A stretch of DNA of 64,000 nucleotides from NCBI RefSeq assembly GCF_023845585.1, contig NZ_JAMQHS010000003.1, positions 186,001 to 250,000 on the forward strand. The letters run 5' to 3'. This document shows, in pieces, positions 43,600-53,425 of the stretch (positions are counted from its first letter, which is position 1; each line of letters begins with the position of its first letter). The stretch comes from Clostridium sp. CMCC3677. Lineage in GTDB: Bacteria > Bacillota > Clostridia > Clostridiales > Clostridiaceae. Under the pieces are notes generated by a model. That model was not told where the DNA came from. It saw only the letters and a list, made by a program, of their open reading frames with translations, and did no database searches. Both the position numbers and the translations under genes were made by a program.

Positions 43600-44460
43600 C
43601 TATGAAAATATTCTAAATAATTTTTTAAACAATTCTCTAGGTCCACTTGAAGTCTTCACATCTTGTCCTAAAATCTTTAATGCAATATTATCTATGGACT
43701 TAGATGCTTCACATGTAGGATATGATATTACAAAAGGCTTTTGCATTTTAACACTTTGAACAACTTTTCTGTCATCTATAACACAACCTAAATATTCTAA
43801 ATTTAATTTCAAAAATCTTTTTACTGTTCTTTGAAGTTTATTATATACATCTATTCCTTCTGATGAATCAATAGCTCTATTAACTACAACCATTGCATGA
43901 TTTTTAATTTTAAAATGATCGGCTGCTTTTATTAAACTATATGCATCAGTAAGTGCTGTAGGTTCTGGCGTTGTTACTATTATCAAATCTTCTGATACAG
44001 CCATAAAAGACAAAATGCTCTTATTTATTCCAGCACCAGTATCCATAAGTATATAATCAAAATCACTAAGAGATTCTAATTTTTCTAAAAATAAATTTCT
44101 TTCGCTTTCTTGTAATTCATCTACCTTGTTTAATCCAGATCCAGCTGGTAATAAACTTACTCCATTAGGTCCTAACATAATTATATCCTCTATTTTTTTT
44201 CCAGTAAATATAATATCAAATATATTGTACTTAGGATAAATACCCATTAGAACATCGTCATTTCCCATACCTAAATCTGCATCAAAAATCAAAACTTTTT
44301 TACCTTTATTTTGTAAACAAATTCCCAAATTAACAACAAAATTACTTTTACCTACTCCACCTTTACCAGATGTAACTGTAATTATCTTAGTATTTGACTT
44401 ATTATCAGTATTTTCGCTTTTATCAACAAGTTTTCTTAAAGCTTCAGCTTGATCTAGCAT
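43600..44460 (-). CDS. flhG: Flagellar number regulator FlhG (MinD-like ATPase)
   Basis: A 286-residue ParA/MinD ATPase. VTSGKGGVGKSNFVVN is the deviant Walker A, and DFDYILMDTGAGI is the switch II region. The N-terminus carries the DQAxxLR motif (MLDQAEALRKLV) by which FlhG activates FlhF GTPase. The start overlaps the flhF stop by seven bases. It sets flagellar number and position with FlhF. Confidence 0.94.
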   Translation of the reverse strand: MLDQAEALRKLVDKSENTDNKSNTKIITVTSGKGGVGKSNFVVNLGICLQNKGKKVLIFDADLGMGNDDVLMGIYPKYNIFDIIFTGKKIEDIIMLGPNGVSLLPAGSGLNKVDELQESERNLFLEKLESLSDFDYILMDTGAGINKSILSFMAVSEDLIIVTTPEPTALTDAYSLIKAADHFKIKNHAMVVVNRAIDSSEGIDVYNKLQRTVKRFLKLNLEYLGCVIDDRKVVQSVKMQKPFVISYPTCEASKSIDNIALKILGQDVKTSSGPRELFKKLFRIFS

Positions 44461-45659
44461 AAAGTTTCCTCCCCTAACATAAATCTAGCCAGTTCTTCTT
44501 TAGTTGGGACTATTATATCATTAGGTACATTTTGTCCTGTTGTTATATACTTAACAGGTTTATTAGATCTCTTCATTATGTTATATAGTGATCCATATAC
44601 TGTTGTTTCATCTAATTTAGTAATTATTACATTGTCATAAGATAAATCTGAATAACCATTCAATATGCTTACTATATCTCTATTTTTAGTTGTTGCACTA
44701 ATTACCATACTCACATAATCTGGATTAGCTTTTTCAACAAATGCTCTTAGCTCTGAAATCTGCATTGTATTTTTACTACTTCTACCTGTAGTATCAATAA
44801 GAATAACATCACAATCTTTCATTGAATTTATTGCTTCTTCCATTTCTTTTATAGTAATTACAACTTTAAAAGGTATATTCATTATTTCAGCATAAGTTTT
44901 TAACTGTTCTATTGCCCCTATTCTATATGTATCAACAGTTATTAATCCAACATTTTTTTTATCTATAAGAGATAATTTTCCTGCAAGCTTTGCTATTGTA
45001 GTAGTTTTTCCAACACCAGTTGGACCCACTAAAGCTATTTTTCCAGAAATTTCCCCACTGCATTCCAAAAGAACTTCTTCAAAAACACTTCTAAGAAGTT
45101 CATACTTATCTACATTTTCATCATCAATACTATTTATTTTACTAAGTATCTCTTCATGAAATTCCTCATCTACATCTATATCAATAAGTTTTTCTTCAAT
45201 TTTATCAATCTTTTTAATTTCATCTTTTGAAGTATTTTCTATAACTCTGTTCAAAAGCACTTTCATTTCACTAACCTCTTTATACATAGAATCTTGAACT
45301 AATTCTCGATGTGAATTTTCTTTTTCTTCTACTTTTAAGTTAGTTGATAAATTTAAAGCGGCTATTGTTGTATTTTCATCTTTTTCTATTATGGTATTTT
45401 TATCAGAAGTTTCTAACAATCTCTTTATATTACTTAATGAATCTTCTATTTTGCCATCTTTTTTGTTATTAGTCTTGTTTAAATCAGCTGCATTTTCCAC
45501 TGCTGCTGTAACCTCTATTAACTTTCCCGAAAAGAATCCCTTAAATCCAGGCTTTCTTACTTTTCTTTGGCTTATTATGATAGCATCTTTTCCTAGTTCA
45601 TATCTAATTCTAGTTAATGCTTCATTCATGTTACTTACAAGATATCTTTTTATGATCAT
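44454..45659 (-). CDS. flhF: Flagellar placement GTPase FlhF
   Basis: SRP-type GTPase of 401 residues. A short B domain (MIIKRYLVSNMNEALTRIRYELGKDAIIIS) is followed by a variable acidic stretch and the NG domain: VGPTGVGKTTTIAKLA, DTYRIGAIEQLKTYAEI, DTTGRSSKN and TKLDETTVYG. It overlaps flhA by ATGA, a classic coupling. Directs the flagellar export apparatus to its site. Confidence 0.95.
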   Translation of the reverse strand: MIIKRYLVSNMNEALTRIRYELGKDAIIISQRKVRKPGFKGFFSGKLIEVTAAVENAADLNKTNNKKDGKIEDSLSNIKRLLETSDKNTIIEKDENTTIAALNLSTNLKVEEKENSHRELVQDSMYKEVSEMKVLLNRVIENTSKDEIKKIDKIEEKLIDIDVDEEFHEEILSKINSIDDENVDKYELLRSVFEEVLLECSGEISGKIALVGPTGVGKTTTIAKLAGKLSLIDKKNVGLITVDTYRIGAIEQLKTYAEIMNIPFKVVITIKEMEEAINSMKDCDVILIDTTGRSSKNTMQISELRAFVEKANPDYVSMVISATTKNRDIVSILNGYSDLSYDNVIITKLDETTVYGSLYNIMKRSNKPVKYITTGQNVPNDIIVPTKEELARFMLGEETLC

Positions 45660-47725
45660 TGAATAGTTACAACTCCTCCACTATTAATTTCTATATCATT
45701 TGGTACTTCATTTAAAGAAATTACCATGACATGTGGAAATACCATTTCTATTAATTTCTTAAATACTGCTCTTATATTAGGAGATACTAATATAACTGGT
45801 TGATTATTATTGAAGTAAGTTGTTTCAAGTATATTTTTTATACCTCCAAGCAATCTAGTTGTTGTATCTGGATCTACGGTTGGGAAAGATCCTTGCATTG
45901 TCTTCTGAATATTTGACCCTATCATTTCTTCTACATTAGGATCTAATGTTACAACTGTAATTGCTCTATCTTCATTTATTAACTGATTACAAATTGTTCT
46001 TGATAAAGCAAATCTAACATATTCAGTAAGCACTTCAATATCTCTTGTATTTCTTGAATTATCAGCCAAAGATTCCATTATCGTAACCATATCTTTTATA
46101 GGCACTTTTTCTTTTAAAAGACTTTGTAATACTTTTTGAAGTTCCCCTATAGTCATTAAATCTGGAATAAGTTCTTCTACAACAGCACTATATTTATCTC
46201 TTAAGTTATCAACAATAAGTTTAACCTCTTGTCTACCAAGTAACTCGTAAGAATGAGATTTTATAGTTTCTGTTAAATGTGTTACCATAACTGTCGTTGG
46301 ATCTACCACTGTAAATCCTTTTATTTCAGCTTCTTCTCTCTGATCTTTATTAATCCATACAGCTGGCAATTTGAAAGTTGGTTCTAAAGTCTTTATACCT
46401 GGTATTTCTAAGCCATCCCCTGTGGGATCCATGCAAAGTAACATACTTGGCATAAGCTCAGATGAAGCTACTGTTGTTCCTCTTATTTTTATAACATATT
46501 CATTGGTCTTTAATTGAAGATTATCTCTAATTCTTATTGGTTGTACTACAATCCCCATTTCAATTGCACATTGTCTTCTAACAGAAGCAATTCTTTGAAG
46601 CAAATCCCCTCCTGAACTTTCATCTGCAAGAGGAATTAATCCATAACCAATTTCAACTTCCATTGGTTCTACTGAAATTAAATTCATTACATTTTCAGGT
46701 TCTTTACGCTCTGCTTCTATAATTTCCTCTTCTTCAGAAACAAATTCTTGTTCTAATTGTTTAGTTTCTTCTTTATAAAGCATATAAGAAAGAACTGCCA
46801 TTGAAATTGCTGCAATTAAAAATGGAACTTTAGGCATATTAGGAACTAATGCTAAAAAGAACATAGCAGCACTTGCAATAGATGTTGCTATAGGAAATCC
46901 TGTTAATTGCCTTGATAAAGATTTACCAAAGTTTTCAGCATTTCCTGAACGTGTAACTAAAATACCAGAAGCTGTAGATATTAATAACGCTGGCACCTGA
47001 CTTACAAGTCCATCACCCACAGTAAGTTGAACGTACTTAAGTGCTGCATCTCCAACACTTAAATCTTTTTGCATAACTCCAATTATTATACCTGCAATTA
47101 TATTTATTACAGTTATTATTATACCTGCGATAGCATCTCCTTTTACGAACTTAGAAGCACCATCCATAGATCCATAAAAATCTGCTTCTGATTGTAAATC
47201 TTGTCTTCTTTGTTTAGCCATTACTTCATCTATAAGACCTGAATTCAAATCAGCATCTATACTCATTTGTTTTCCTGGCATAGCATCAAGTGTGAATCTT
47301 GCTGATACCTCAGAAACTCTACCAGCACCGGCTGTGATAACCATAAATTGTATTATAATTATAATTAAAAATATAATTATACCAACTACATAGTTTCCCC
47401 CGATAACAAAATCTCCAAATGCTTGAATTATCTTTCCTGCATCACCTTCACTTAATATAAGCCTAGTTGATGATATATTAAGTCCTAATCTAAATAATGT
47501 AGTAATTAATAGCAGTGTTGGAAATACTGATAATTGCAATACATTTGTAGTAAACATTGTTATGATTATAATAACAACAGATAACGTTATGTTAAATGCC
47601 AAAAGTACATCTAATAATGTTTTTGGTAATGGTATTATCATCATAAGTACTATACATATAACACCAGCCGCTACAAGTACATCTAAGTTGTTTTTTATAT
47701 CGAGTCTTTTATTTTCAAGTCCCAA
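45656..47725 (-). CDS. flhA: Flagellar export gate protein FlhA
   Basis: A 689-residue integral membrane protein of the type III export gate. About eight membrane segments fill the first 320 residues, including the FHIPEP motif RLGLNISSTRLIL and the loop AGRVSEVSARFTLDAMPGKQM. The cytoplasmic domain follows and ends NDIEINSGGVVTIQ. Follows fliR-flhB directly. Confidence 0.96.
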   Translation of the reverse strand: MGLENKRLDIKNNLDVLVAAGVICIVLMMIIPLPKTLLDVLLAFNITLSVVIIIITMFTTNVLQLSVFPTLLLITTLFRLGLNISSTRLILSEGDAGKIIQAFGDFVIGGNYVVGIIIFLIIIIIQFMVITAGAGRVSEVSARFTLDAMPGKQMSIDADLNSGLIDEVMAKQRRQDLQSEADFYGSMDGASKFVKGDAIAGIIITVINIIAGIIIGVMQKDLSVGDAALKYVQLTVGDGLVSQVPALLISTASGILVTRSGNAENFGKSLSRQLTGFPIATSIASAAMFFLALVPNMPKVPFLIAAISMAVLSYMLYKEETKQLEQEFVSEEEEIIEAERKEPENVMNLISVEPMEVEIGYGLIPLADESSGGDLLQRIASVRRQCAIEMGIVVQPIRIRDNLQLKTNEYVIKIRGTTVASSELMPSMLLCMDPTGDGLEIPGIKTLEPTFKLPAVWINKDQREEAEIKGFTVVDPTTVMVTHLTETIKSHSYELLGRQEVKLIVDNLRDKYSAVVEELIPDLMTIGELQKVLQSLLKEKVPIKDMVTIMESLADNSRNTRDIEVLTEYVRFALSRTICNQLINEDRAITVVTLDPNVEEMIGSNIQKTMQGSFPTVDPDTTTRLLGGIKNILETTYFNNNQPVILVSPNIRAVFKKLIEMVFPHVMVISLNEVPNDIEINSGGVVTIQ

Positions 47726-47754
47726 CCTTATCCCATCCTTTATTTAATATAAAA

Positions 47755-49596
47755 CTAAGAGTTCTTCTTTAACTTCAATACTATTGCTAGTACTTCTGCT
47801 ACCCCTTGATATAAATCTTGTGGTATATCTTGATCTATTTCTACCCTGTCATACATTAGCCTTGCTAATGGCTTATTTTCAACAATAGGAACATCATTGT
47901 CTTTAGCAATTGTTTTTAATCTAATTGCAACATTGTCTGCACCCTTAGCAACAACTTTAGGTGCTTCCATGTTTCCACCCTCTTCATATTTTAATGCAAT
48001 AGCTAAGTGAGTAGGATTTGTAATTACAACTGTAGCATCTGAAACAGATTGCATCATTCTTCTCATTCCCATTTCTCTTTGCTTTTGCTTTATTTTCGCT
48101 TTTAATTGAGGATCACCCTCTGCTTGCTTATATTCATCCTTAATTTCTTGTTTAGTCATTTTTAATTCTTTGTTATGAATTCTAAATTGTACAAAATAAT
48201 CTGTTGCACCAATAATAACTAATGCCAATGTTATTTGCATAAATATTCCTACAACTAAATTTTTTACTTCATCACCTAAAGAAGGTAAATATAAACTCGA
48301 AATATTTATTATATCAACGTAATTATTCTTAACATACTTATAAGCTAGTATAGATATTATTGTTACTACTATAAGATTTTTAATTAAACCAACTAAACTT
48401 CTTTTAGAAAACATATTTTTAAAACCTTTTAAAGGATTTATCTTACCTAATGAAGGTTTTAATGGTTCTCCTGTTATAAGGAAACCAGTTTGAATTATAC
48501 TTGATGCTACTCCTGCTATCATTATTGCTAATGCAAATGGTAAAAACACAGCAGCTACCTTTAAAAGACTAAATACAATAAAGTTTATAGCAGTTAATTC
48601 ATTAAAATCTTTTAAACTTGGGAATGCTAAAAAATAAGTTAAAACACCTTTAAAAGTATTTACTAAACTTCCCCACAACATAGAAACTGCTAATGTACAT
48701 GCAGCCATAGTAATAGCAACACTTACATCTTTACTTCTAGCCATTTGTCCTTTTTTCTTTGAATCTGATTTTTTCTTTGGAGTTGCTTCTTCTGTTTTTT
48801 CATCTGCAAATATCAATGCTAGAGGAATTGCAGGAATTGCTCTAAAAATATGTTCAAAAACATCTGATAAGTTATAAACTGCACTACTAACCACTTTAAA
48901 TATCAGCGGTAATAAAATTACAAATGTAGCAAGTCCTAATAAATTTTTAATTGGTAAACCAAATATCATTATTGGAATTGTAGGTACAGTTCTTGATATC
49001 AGTCCTAAACATAAATCAGTTATAACAATTATCAGTACAAGTGGTACTGCTATTTTCACTCCTAATACAAAGTATTCAGTAATAGTAGAAATTACAGCCA
49101 TCATAGTTTCTTGATAAACTAATGTTTGACCAATAGGTACTATTCTAAAACTTTCAATTAATAATTTTATTACTATATGATGACCGTCCACAATAAAGAA
49201 AATAACTGTGGCTATCATATAAGAAAAATTTCCAATTAAAGTAGTTTGAGAGTGTGAAGTTGGATCTAATATTGATACCATAGAAAATCCCGCATGAATA
49301 TCCATCCAGCTTCCTGCAAATTTTACTACTTCAAAAATCATGTTAGTTATGAATCCTAGCACTAAGCCAGTCATAACTTCATTTAACCCATAAATAATTA
49401 AATAATATACATTATTTATTTCATTTACAGTTGAATAATCTACTCCAGCTAATACCGCAATAGAGATTATTAAACTTAATGCTCCTTTTAATATATGTGG
49501 TGTTCCTGTTTGAAAAAATGCATTAACAATAACAAAATAAGATGTTAATCTTAAAAATATAAAGAATAATGCAAGAAAGTAGGCCGTTTCAATCAC
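47755..49596 (-). CDS. fliR-flhB: FliR-FlhB fusion, flagellar export apparatus
   Basis: A single 613-residue protein joining FliR (about 1-262, multiple membrane segments) to FlhB (about 263-613). The junction reads FADEKTEEATPKKKSDSKKKGQ, the normal FlhB start. The FlhB autocleavage site NPTH is intact at 527-530. Start is GTG with GGGAGG upstream. The fused form is known in clostridia and fixes a 1:1 ratio of the two gate subunits. There is no stop or frameshift at the junction. Confidence 0.96.
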   Translation of the reverse strand: MIETAYFLALFFIFLRLTSYFVIVNAFFQTGTPHILKGALSLIISIAVLAGVDYSTVNEINNVYYLIIYGLNEVMTGLVLGFITNMIFEVVKFAGSWMDIHAGFSMVSILDPTSHSQTTLIGNFSYMIATVIFFIVDGHHIVIKLLIESFRIVPIGQTLVYQETMMAVISTITEYFVLGVKIAVPLVLIIVITDLCLGLISRTVPTIPIMIFGLPIKNLLGLATFVILLPLIFKVVSSAVYNLSDVFEHIFRAIPAIPLALIFADEKTEEATPKKKSDSKKKGQMARSKDVSVAITMAACTLAVSMLWGSLVNTFKGVLTYFLAFPSLKDFNELTAINFIVFSLLKVAAVFLPFALAIMIAGVASSIIQTGFLITGEPLKPSLGKINPLKGFKNMFSKRSLVGLIKNLIVVTIISILAYKYVKNNYVDIINISSLYLPSLGDEVKNLVVGIFMQITLALVIIGATDYFVQFRIHNKELKMTKQEIKDEYKQAEGDPQLKAKIKQKQREMGMRRMMQSVSDATVVITNPTHLAIALKYEEGGNMEAPKVVAKGADNVAIRLKTIAKDNDVPIVENKPLARLMYDRVEIDQDIPQDLYQGVAEVLAIVLKLKKNS

Positions 49597-49613
49597 AATG
49601 CACTACCTCCCCT

Positions 49614-49883
49614 TTACGCTGTAACTTTTGTAATCAATTCAAATATTCTTGTTGTAAAAGACATTAAAGTTTGAAGCATCCAGCTTCCTAAAAATATTCC
49701 AACTATAGCTCCAGCAATTAATTTAGGAACAAAAGTTAAAGTTTGTTCTTGAATTTGGGTTGTTGCTTGTATAATACTTATAAGTAATCCAACAATTAAT
49801 ACTACAAATAATATTGGTGCTGCTAGTTTTGCAGCAACTATTATAGTATCTTTAACAACCCCATTTAATAACGCTTGACTCAT
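49614..49883 (-). CDS. fliQ: Flagellar export protein FliQ
   Basis: An 89-residue protein with two membrane helices (about 15-37 and 50-74), including AAKLAAPILFVVLIVGLLISIIQATTQIQEQTLTFVPK, the FliQ signature. Start at ATG 49883 (MSQALLNGVVKDTI) behind GAGGTGG; the start at 49937 would extend into fliP. Part of the FliP-FliQ-FliR pore. Confidence 0.94.
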   Translation of the reverse strand: MSQALLNGVVKDTIIVAAKLAAPILFVVLIVGLLISIIQATTQIQEQTLTFVPKLIAGAIVGIFLGSWMLQTLMSFTTRIFELITKVTA

Positions 49884-49894
49884 AAATTTCCACC

Positions 49895-50674
49895 TCACGA
49901 AAAGCTCATAATTAACGATTTTACGAGTAAGTACCATCCATCTACCATTACGAATAATAATAATTTAAATGGCAATGATACCATAGCTGGCGGTAACATC
50001 ATCATACCCATTGACATAAGTACGCTTGCCACAACCATATCAATTACTATAAACGGCAAATATATTAAAAATCCTATTTGAAACGCTGTTTTTAGTTCAC
50101 TTATTGCAAATGCAGGAATCAAAGTTGTAAATGGAACATTTTCTCTAGTTAATTCTTCTTTATTCACATTATTAATCTCTACAAATAACTCTAAGTCTTT
50201 TTCTCTAGTTTGTTTCAGCATAAAATCTTTTATCGGTTTTGAACCTATTTCAATGGCTTCATCCTGTGTTATACTCTGCTCAATATATGGTTTAAAAGCA
50301 TTTGTATTAATTTCATTATATACTGGTGACATAATAAATATAGTGATAAATAATGCCAATCCTGTTAAAATCTGATTTGGTATTGCTTGTTGTACACCTA
50401 TAGCACTTTTAATAAATGAAAATACAACTACTATTCTTGTAAAAGATGTTAACATTATGACTATAGATGGTAGTACTGCAAGAATAGTGAAAAATATTAA
50501 TATCTTTATATTATTAACATAATCGTTGGGACTACTTTCACCATCTCCAATACCTAAATTTACTTGTGGTAAATCTATGCTTTCAGGAACTGCATATGCT
50601 TTTATTCCACAAAATGTTATGATAGCAAAAGCTAAAATCAACACAAACATAACTTTGTTTTTATTTTTTTTCAT
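49895..50674 (-). CDS. fliP: Flagellar export protein FliP
   Basis: A 259-residue membrane protein. A cleavable signal peptide (about 1-28, ending AYA) is followed by the FliP core with LPSIVIMLTSFTRIVVVFSFIKSAIGVQQAIPNQILTGLALFITIFIMSPVY and PAFAISELKTAFQIGFLIYLPFIVIDMVVASVLMSMGM. Forms the export pore with FliQ and FliR. Confidence 0.96.
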   Translation of the reverse strand: MKKNKNKVMFVLILAFAIITFCGIKAYAVPESIDLPQVNLGIGDGESSPNDYVNNIKILIFFTILAVLPSIVIMLTSFTRIVVVFSFIKSAIGVQQAIPNQILTGLALFITIFIMSPVYNEINTNAFKPYIEQSITQDEAIEIGSKPIKDFMLKQTREKDLELFVEINNVNKEELTRENVPFTTLIPAFAISELKTAFQIGFLIYLPFIVIDMVVASVLMSMGMMMLPPAMVSLPFKLLLFVMVDGWYLLVKSLIMSFS

Positions 50675-50676
50675 CT

Positions 50677-51063
50677 TTATCTTCCTTTGATGTGTAAATT
50701 CTTAAATATATTTAAAACCTTTTTCTTTATATCTTCAGATTTCTTTATATATGACTCATTTATAAGATACATATTATTTCTTTTCTCTTCTTCAATTTTA
50801 TTAATTTCTTCTTCAGATAAATCTTCTAATTTTTCCATACCTGTTTGTGTATTTGTAAGTAGATATCCCTTATTACCTACTTTGATTACTACTATAGAAT
50901 TTTCCTTTGTTATTTGAGTTCTATCTATAACTTTTACATATTTATTGTCATTAACTGCTTTTACCTTACTTCCTAATATTTTAAACATTAAAAACATAAG
51001 TGAAAAGACAACTAATAAAGACATTATCAAATTTAGAATCATCTTAAAAAAACTAAATTCCAT
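50677..51063 (-). CDS. fliO: Flagellar biosynthesis protein FliO
   Basis: A 128-residue protein with one N-terminal membrane segment (about 9-29) and a short conserved domain, VKVIDRTQITKENSIVVIKVGNKGYLLTNTQTGMEKL, typical of FliO/FliZ. It assists assembly of the FliP ring. Two bases separate it from fliP. Confidence 0.83.
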   Translation of the reverse strand: MEFSFFKMILNLIMSLLVVFSLMFLMFKILGSKVKAVNDNKYVKVIDRTQITKENSIVVIKVGNKGYLLTNTQTGMEKLEDLSEEEINKIEEEKRNNMYLINESYIKKSEDIKKKVLNIFKNLHIKGR

Positions 51064-51078
51064 ATTTTTTTCTTCTTT

Positions 51079-51558
51079 CTATTGAGTTATTATACTATCA
51101 AATCTAACATCAACTATCTTACTCTTTGTTAATTGCTTATTTATTTTGTCCATAAGTTGAGCTTTTATTTCTTTTTCATTATTAGTATTATTAATATAAT
51201 CTAATTTTAAAGACTTTAGATAAAATATTATTGAATCTCTTACTACAACTTTTTTTTCTTTTAGTTCAGTTTCTGCATCTTTATCTGTCTTATCATACCC
51301 TATTGATATTTGACCTTTAAAGTATCTTTTCCCACCTTCATCTGCTAAGTTTGCAGTCATTTCTCCCATATCTACATAAGTTATTTCAGTGGTTTTTTCT
51401 TGAATAACTGTTTTAGCATTCTTTTGCATAAACATATAAGTTGCACCAAAAACTCCTCCACCAACTATCAGTAAAGCTACCACAAATATTATAATAGTTT
51501 TCATATTGCCTGATTTGCCTTTTGCTTCTTTATCCTTACCCTTATCTTTATCAGCCAT
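51079..51558 (-). CDS. fliL: Flagellar basal-body associated protein FliL
   Basis: A 159-residue protein with a lysine-rich cytoplasmic start, a membrane segment at about 22-43 and a periplasmic-facing FliL domain ending in KSKIVDVRFDSIITQ. GGAGCG precedes the ATG. It supports the stator; placed after motB as often seen. In many relatives fliM and fliN/fliY follow here; they are absent. Confidence 0.9.
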   Translation of the reverse strand: MADKDKGKDKEAKGKSGNMKTIIIFVVALLIVGGGVFGATYMFMQKNAKTVIQEKTTEITYVDMGEMTANLADEGGKRYFKGQISIGYDKTDKDAETELKEKKVVVRDSIIFYLKSLKLDYINNTNNEKEIKAQLMDKINKQLTKSKIVDVRFDSIITQ

Positions 51559-51560
51559 TA

Positions 51561-52307
51561 TTATCGCTCCTTATTATCTTTTTCATTAATTATTAATATG
51601 TTAACTCTTCTATTTTTAGCTTTATTCTCTTCAGAATTATTATAAACTATAGGTCTATACTCTCCATATCCTGCTGCACTAAATTTCATTGGATCATTAC
51701 TCTTTGTCTCAACAAAATATTTAACTACATTTACAGCTCTTTGAGTAGATAATTCCCAATTACTTGCATATTTATAATTACTTATAGGTACATTATCCGT
51801 ATGTCCTTCTACTATAACTGAATTAGGTAATGCTGAAATTAATGTATTAACTTTATCTAAAACTTCCTTACTACCAGGAATTAAATCTGCTTGGCCAGAT
51901 TGAAATAAAACAGTATCTTTTAGCTCTAATATAACGCCACGTTCATCTTGAATAATATCCATAGCTCCAGATAAATTGTTTTTTTCAACATAATTTTTTA
52001 CATCTTGATACATAGTTTCTTTTCCTAAAGATTCTGCATCAATTACCCCTTCAGCATCTGATTCTCCACCAATTATAGGAACCTTTCCATCATACTGATT
52101 ATACTGAAGAAATGTGTCACCTGACTGACCTGTCATAACTGATACAAAAGCCTGAGATATTGATTGTACTTTTTGTGCATCAACACTTGACATAGAATAA
52201 AGTAAAATAAAAAAGGTTAAAAGTAGTGTAACACAATCCGAATAGGTACCAAGCCATTCATCTCCTCTTAATCCGCCTCCATCATCTGACTTCTTTTTTC
52301 TAGCCAT
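51561..52307 (-). CDS. motB: Flagellar motor stator protein MotB
   Basis: A 248-residue stator subunit. A membrane segment contains YSDCVTLLLTFFILLYSMSS, with D24 the proton-binding residue. The OmpA-like peptidoglycan-binding domain has VIVEGHTDNVPISN and NWELSTQRAVNVVKYF. The start is two bases after motA. Confidence 0.95.
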   Translation of the reverse strand: MARKKKSDDGGGLRGDEWLGTYSDCVTLLLTFFILLYSMSSVDAQKVQSISQAFVSVMTGQSGDTFLQYNQYDGKVPIIGGESDAEGVIDAESLGKETMYQDVKNYVEKNNLSGAMDIIQDERGVILELKDTVLFQSGQADLIPGSKEVLDKVNTLISALPNSVIVEGHTDNVPISNYKYASNWELSTQRAVNVVKYFVETKSNDPMKFSAAGYGEYRPIVYNNSEENKAKNRRVNILIINEKDNKER

Positions 52308-52309
52308 TT

Positions 52310-53125
52310 TTAAGCAACCCCTTCATTATTTTCTGAATTATTTTGAGCATAAACTATTCTTTCTTGTGGTGATAAGTAAGATATTAATTTATCTTCAACA
52401 ATTCTAGGATTTACTCCTGATTGAATTGAAAGTATACCTTCAAGCATCATTTCTTTTATAGCAACTTCTTTTTGACTTTTATTATTTAAATTTTGTGCTA
52501 TTGGTGATGCAAAAATATTAGCTATAAGTGAACCATAGTATGTTGTTATAAGCGCTTTACCCATTCCTGATGCTATTGTACTAGAATCAGTTAAATTGGC
52601 AAGCATTTGTATTAATCCTATAAGGGTACCTAACATACCGAATCCCGGTGCAAATGCTCCCCAAGCTGAAAAAATTCCTGCTCCTGATTTATGTCTTACT
52701 TCCATTTCTGATATATCAAGTTCTAATATTTCTTTTATAGATTCTGGCTCTATTCCGTCAACAACCATTTGTAAGCCTTTTTTTAAAAATTTATCTTCTA
52801 ATTGAGATATTGTATCTTCTAAAGATAATAACCCGTCTCTTCTAGCTTTTCTTGAAAGTTCTGTAAACTGACTTATTGTTTCCATTGTAGATGACTTTGG
52901 TTCTTTAAATGATTGGAGAAATAATATTCCTGCTTTTTTTATTTCGTCTAGTGGATATACAATCATTACCGCTGCAATAGATCCACCACCTGTTATAGCA
53001 ACTGAAGGTAAATCCCAAAAAAGCTTTAAGTTACTTGCACCTGAGCCTCCACTTGCCATCCCATAAATCATTAATCCTAAACCCATTATTAATCCCGCGG
53101 CAGTCATTATATCAGTTTTTTTCAT
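52310..53125 (-). CDS. motA: Flagellar motor stator protein MotA
   Basis: A 271-residue membrane protein with four predicted segments. Family motifs are present: GGGSIAAVMIVYPLDEI, the cytoplasmic loop with RKARRDGLLSLE, and FGMLGTLIGLIQMLANL. GAGGAGG precedes the ATG. Pairs with MotB; inserted in the hook/export operon as in other clostridia. Confidence 0.95.
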   Translation of the reverse strand: MKKTDIMTAAGLIMGLGLMIYGMASGGSGASNLKLFWDLPSVAITGGGSIAAVMIVYPLDEIKKAGILFLQSFKEPKSSTMETISQFTELSRKARRDGLLSLEDTISQLEDKFLKKGLQMVVDGIEPESIKEILELDISEMEVRHKSGAGIFSAWGAFAPGFGMLGTLIGLIQMLANLTDSSTIASGMGKALITTYYGSLIANIFASPIAQNLNNKSQKEVAIKEMMLEGILSIQSGVNPRIVEDKLISYLSPQERIVYAQNNSENNEGVA

Positions 53126-53140
53126 TACTAAATGCCTCCT

Positions 53141-53332
53141 CTATCTTCCCTGAATAAAAATTTCTCTTTTATACTTTAGAATTTTAAATTTAATTTCATC
53201 TACACTTTCAATAACTATGTACTTCTTCCCATTACTTAGTGTAATTAAAGTTTCTGGAACTTGTTCTATTTTTTCAATATGATCATCATTTAATATAAAT
53301 GATTTATTATTCATTCCTGTTAGTTCAATCAT
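53141..53332 (-). CDS. flbD: Flagellar protein FlbD
   Basis: A 63-residue swarming-motility/FlbD-family protein, MIELTGMNNKSFILNDDHIEKIEQVPETLITLSNGKKYIVIES. I use the second ATG (53332), because GGGAGG directly abuts the first ATG and is correctly spaced only from the second. The family usually begins MIxLTxxNG. It lies between flgE and motA, its common place. Confidence 0.88.
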   Translation of the reverse strand: MIELTGMNNKSFILNDDHIEKIEQVPETLITLSNGKKYIVIESVDEIKFKILKYKREIFIQGR

Positions 53333-53382
53333 TGACATCCTCCCATTAAGTATAAATCTTATACTCTAATATTATTTATTTA

Positions 53383-53417
53383 AATAATTAGGGAGAAAAT
53401 ATTACTCCCTAATTATT
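53383..53417 (-). other. 13-bp hairpin between flgE and flbD
   Basis: AATAATTAGGGAG pairs perfectly with CTCCCTAATTATT around a 9-base loop. The following minus-strand bases (TAAATAAATAATATT) are not a clean T run, so it is either a weak terminator or an mRNA-stabilising stem splitting hook genes from motAB. Confidence 0.65.
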
Positions 53418-53425
53418 AAATTCTT

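Noticed and set aside
47755..49596. FliR-FlhB fusion as a sequencing or frameshift artefact
   Set aside because: The junction is a clean in-frame join with both proteins complete and the NPTH site intact, and this fusion is known in clostridia.
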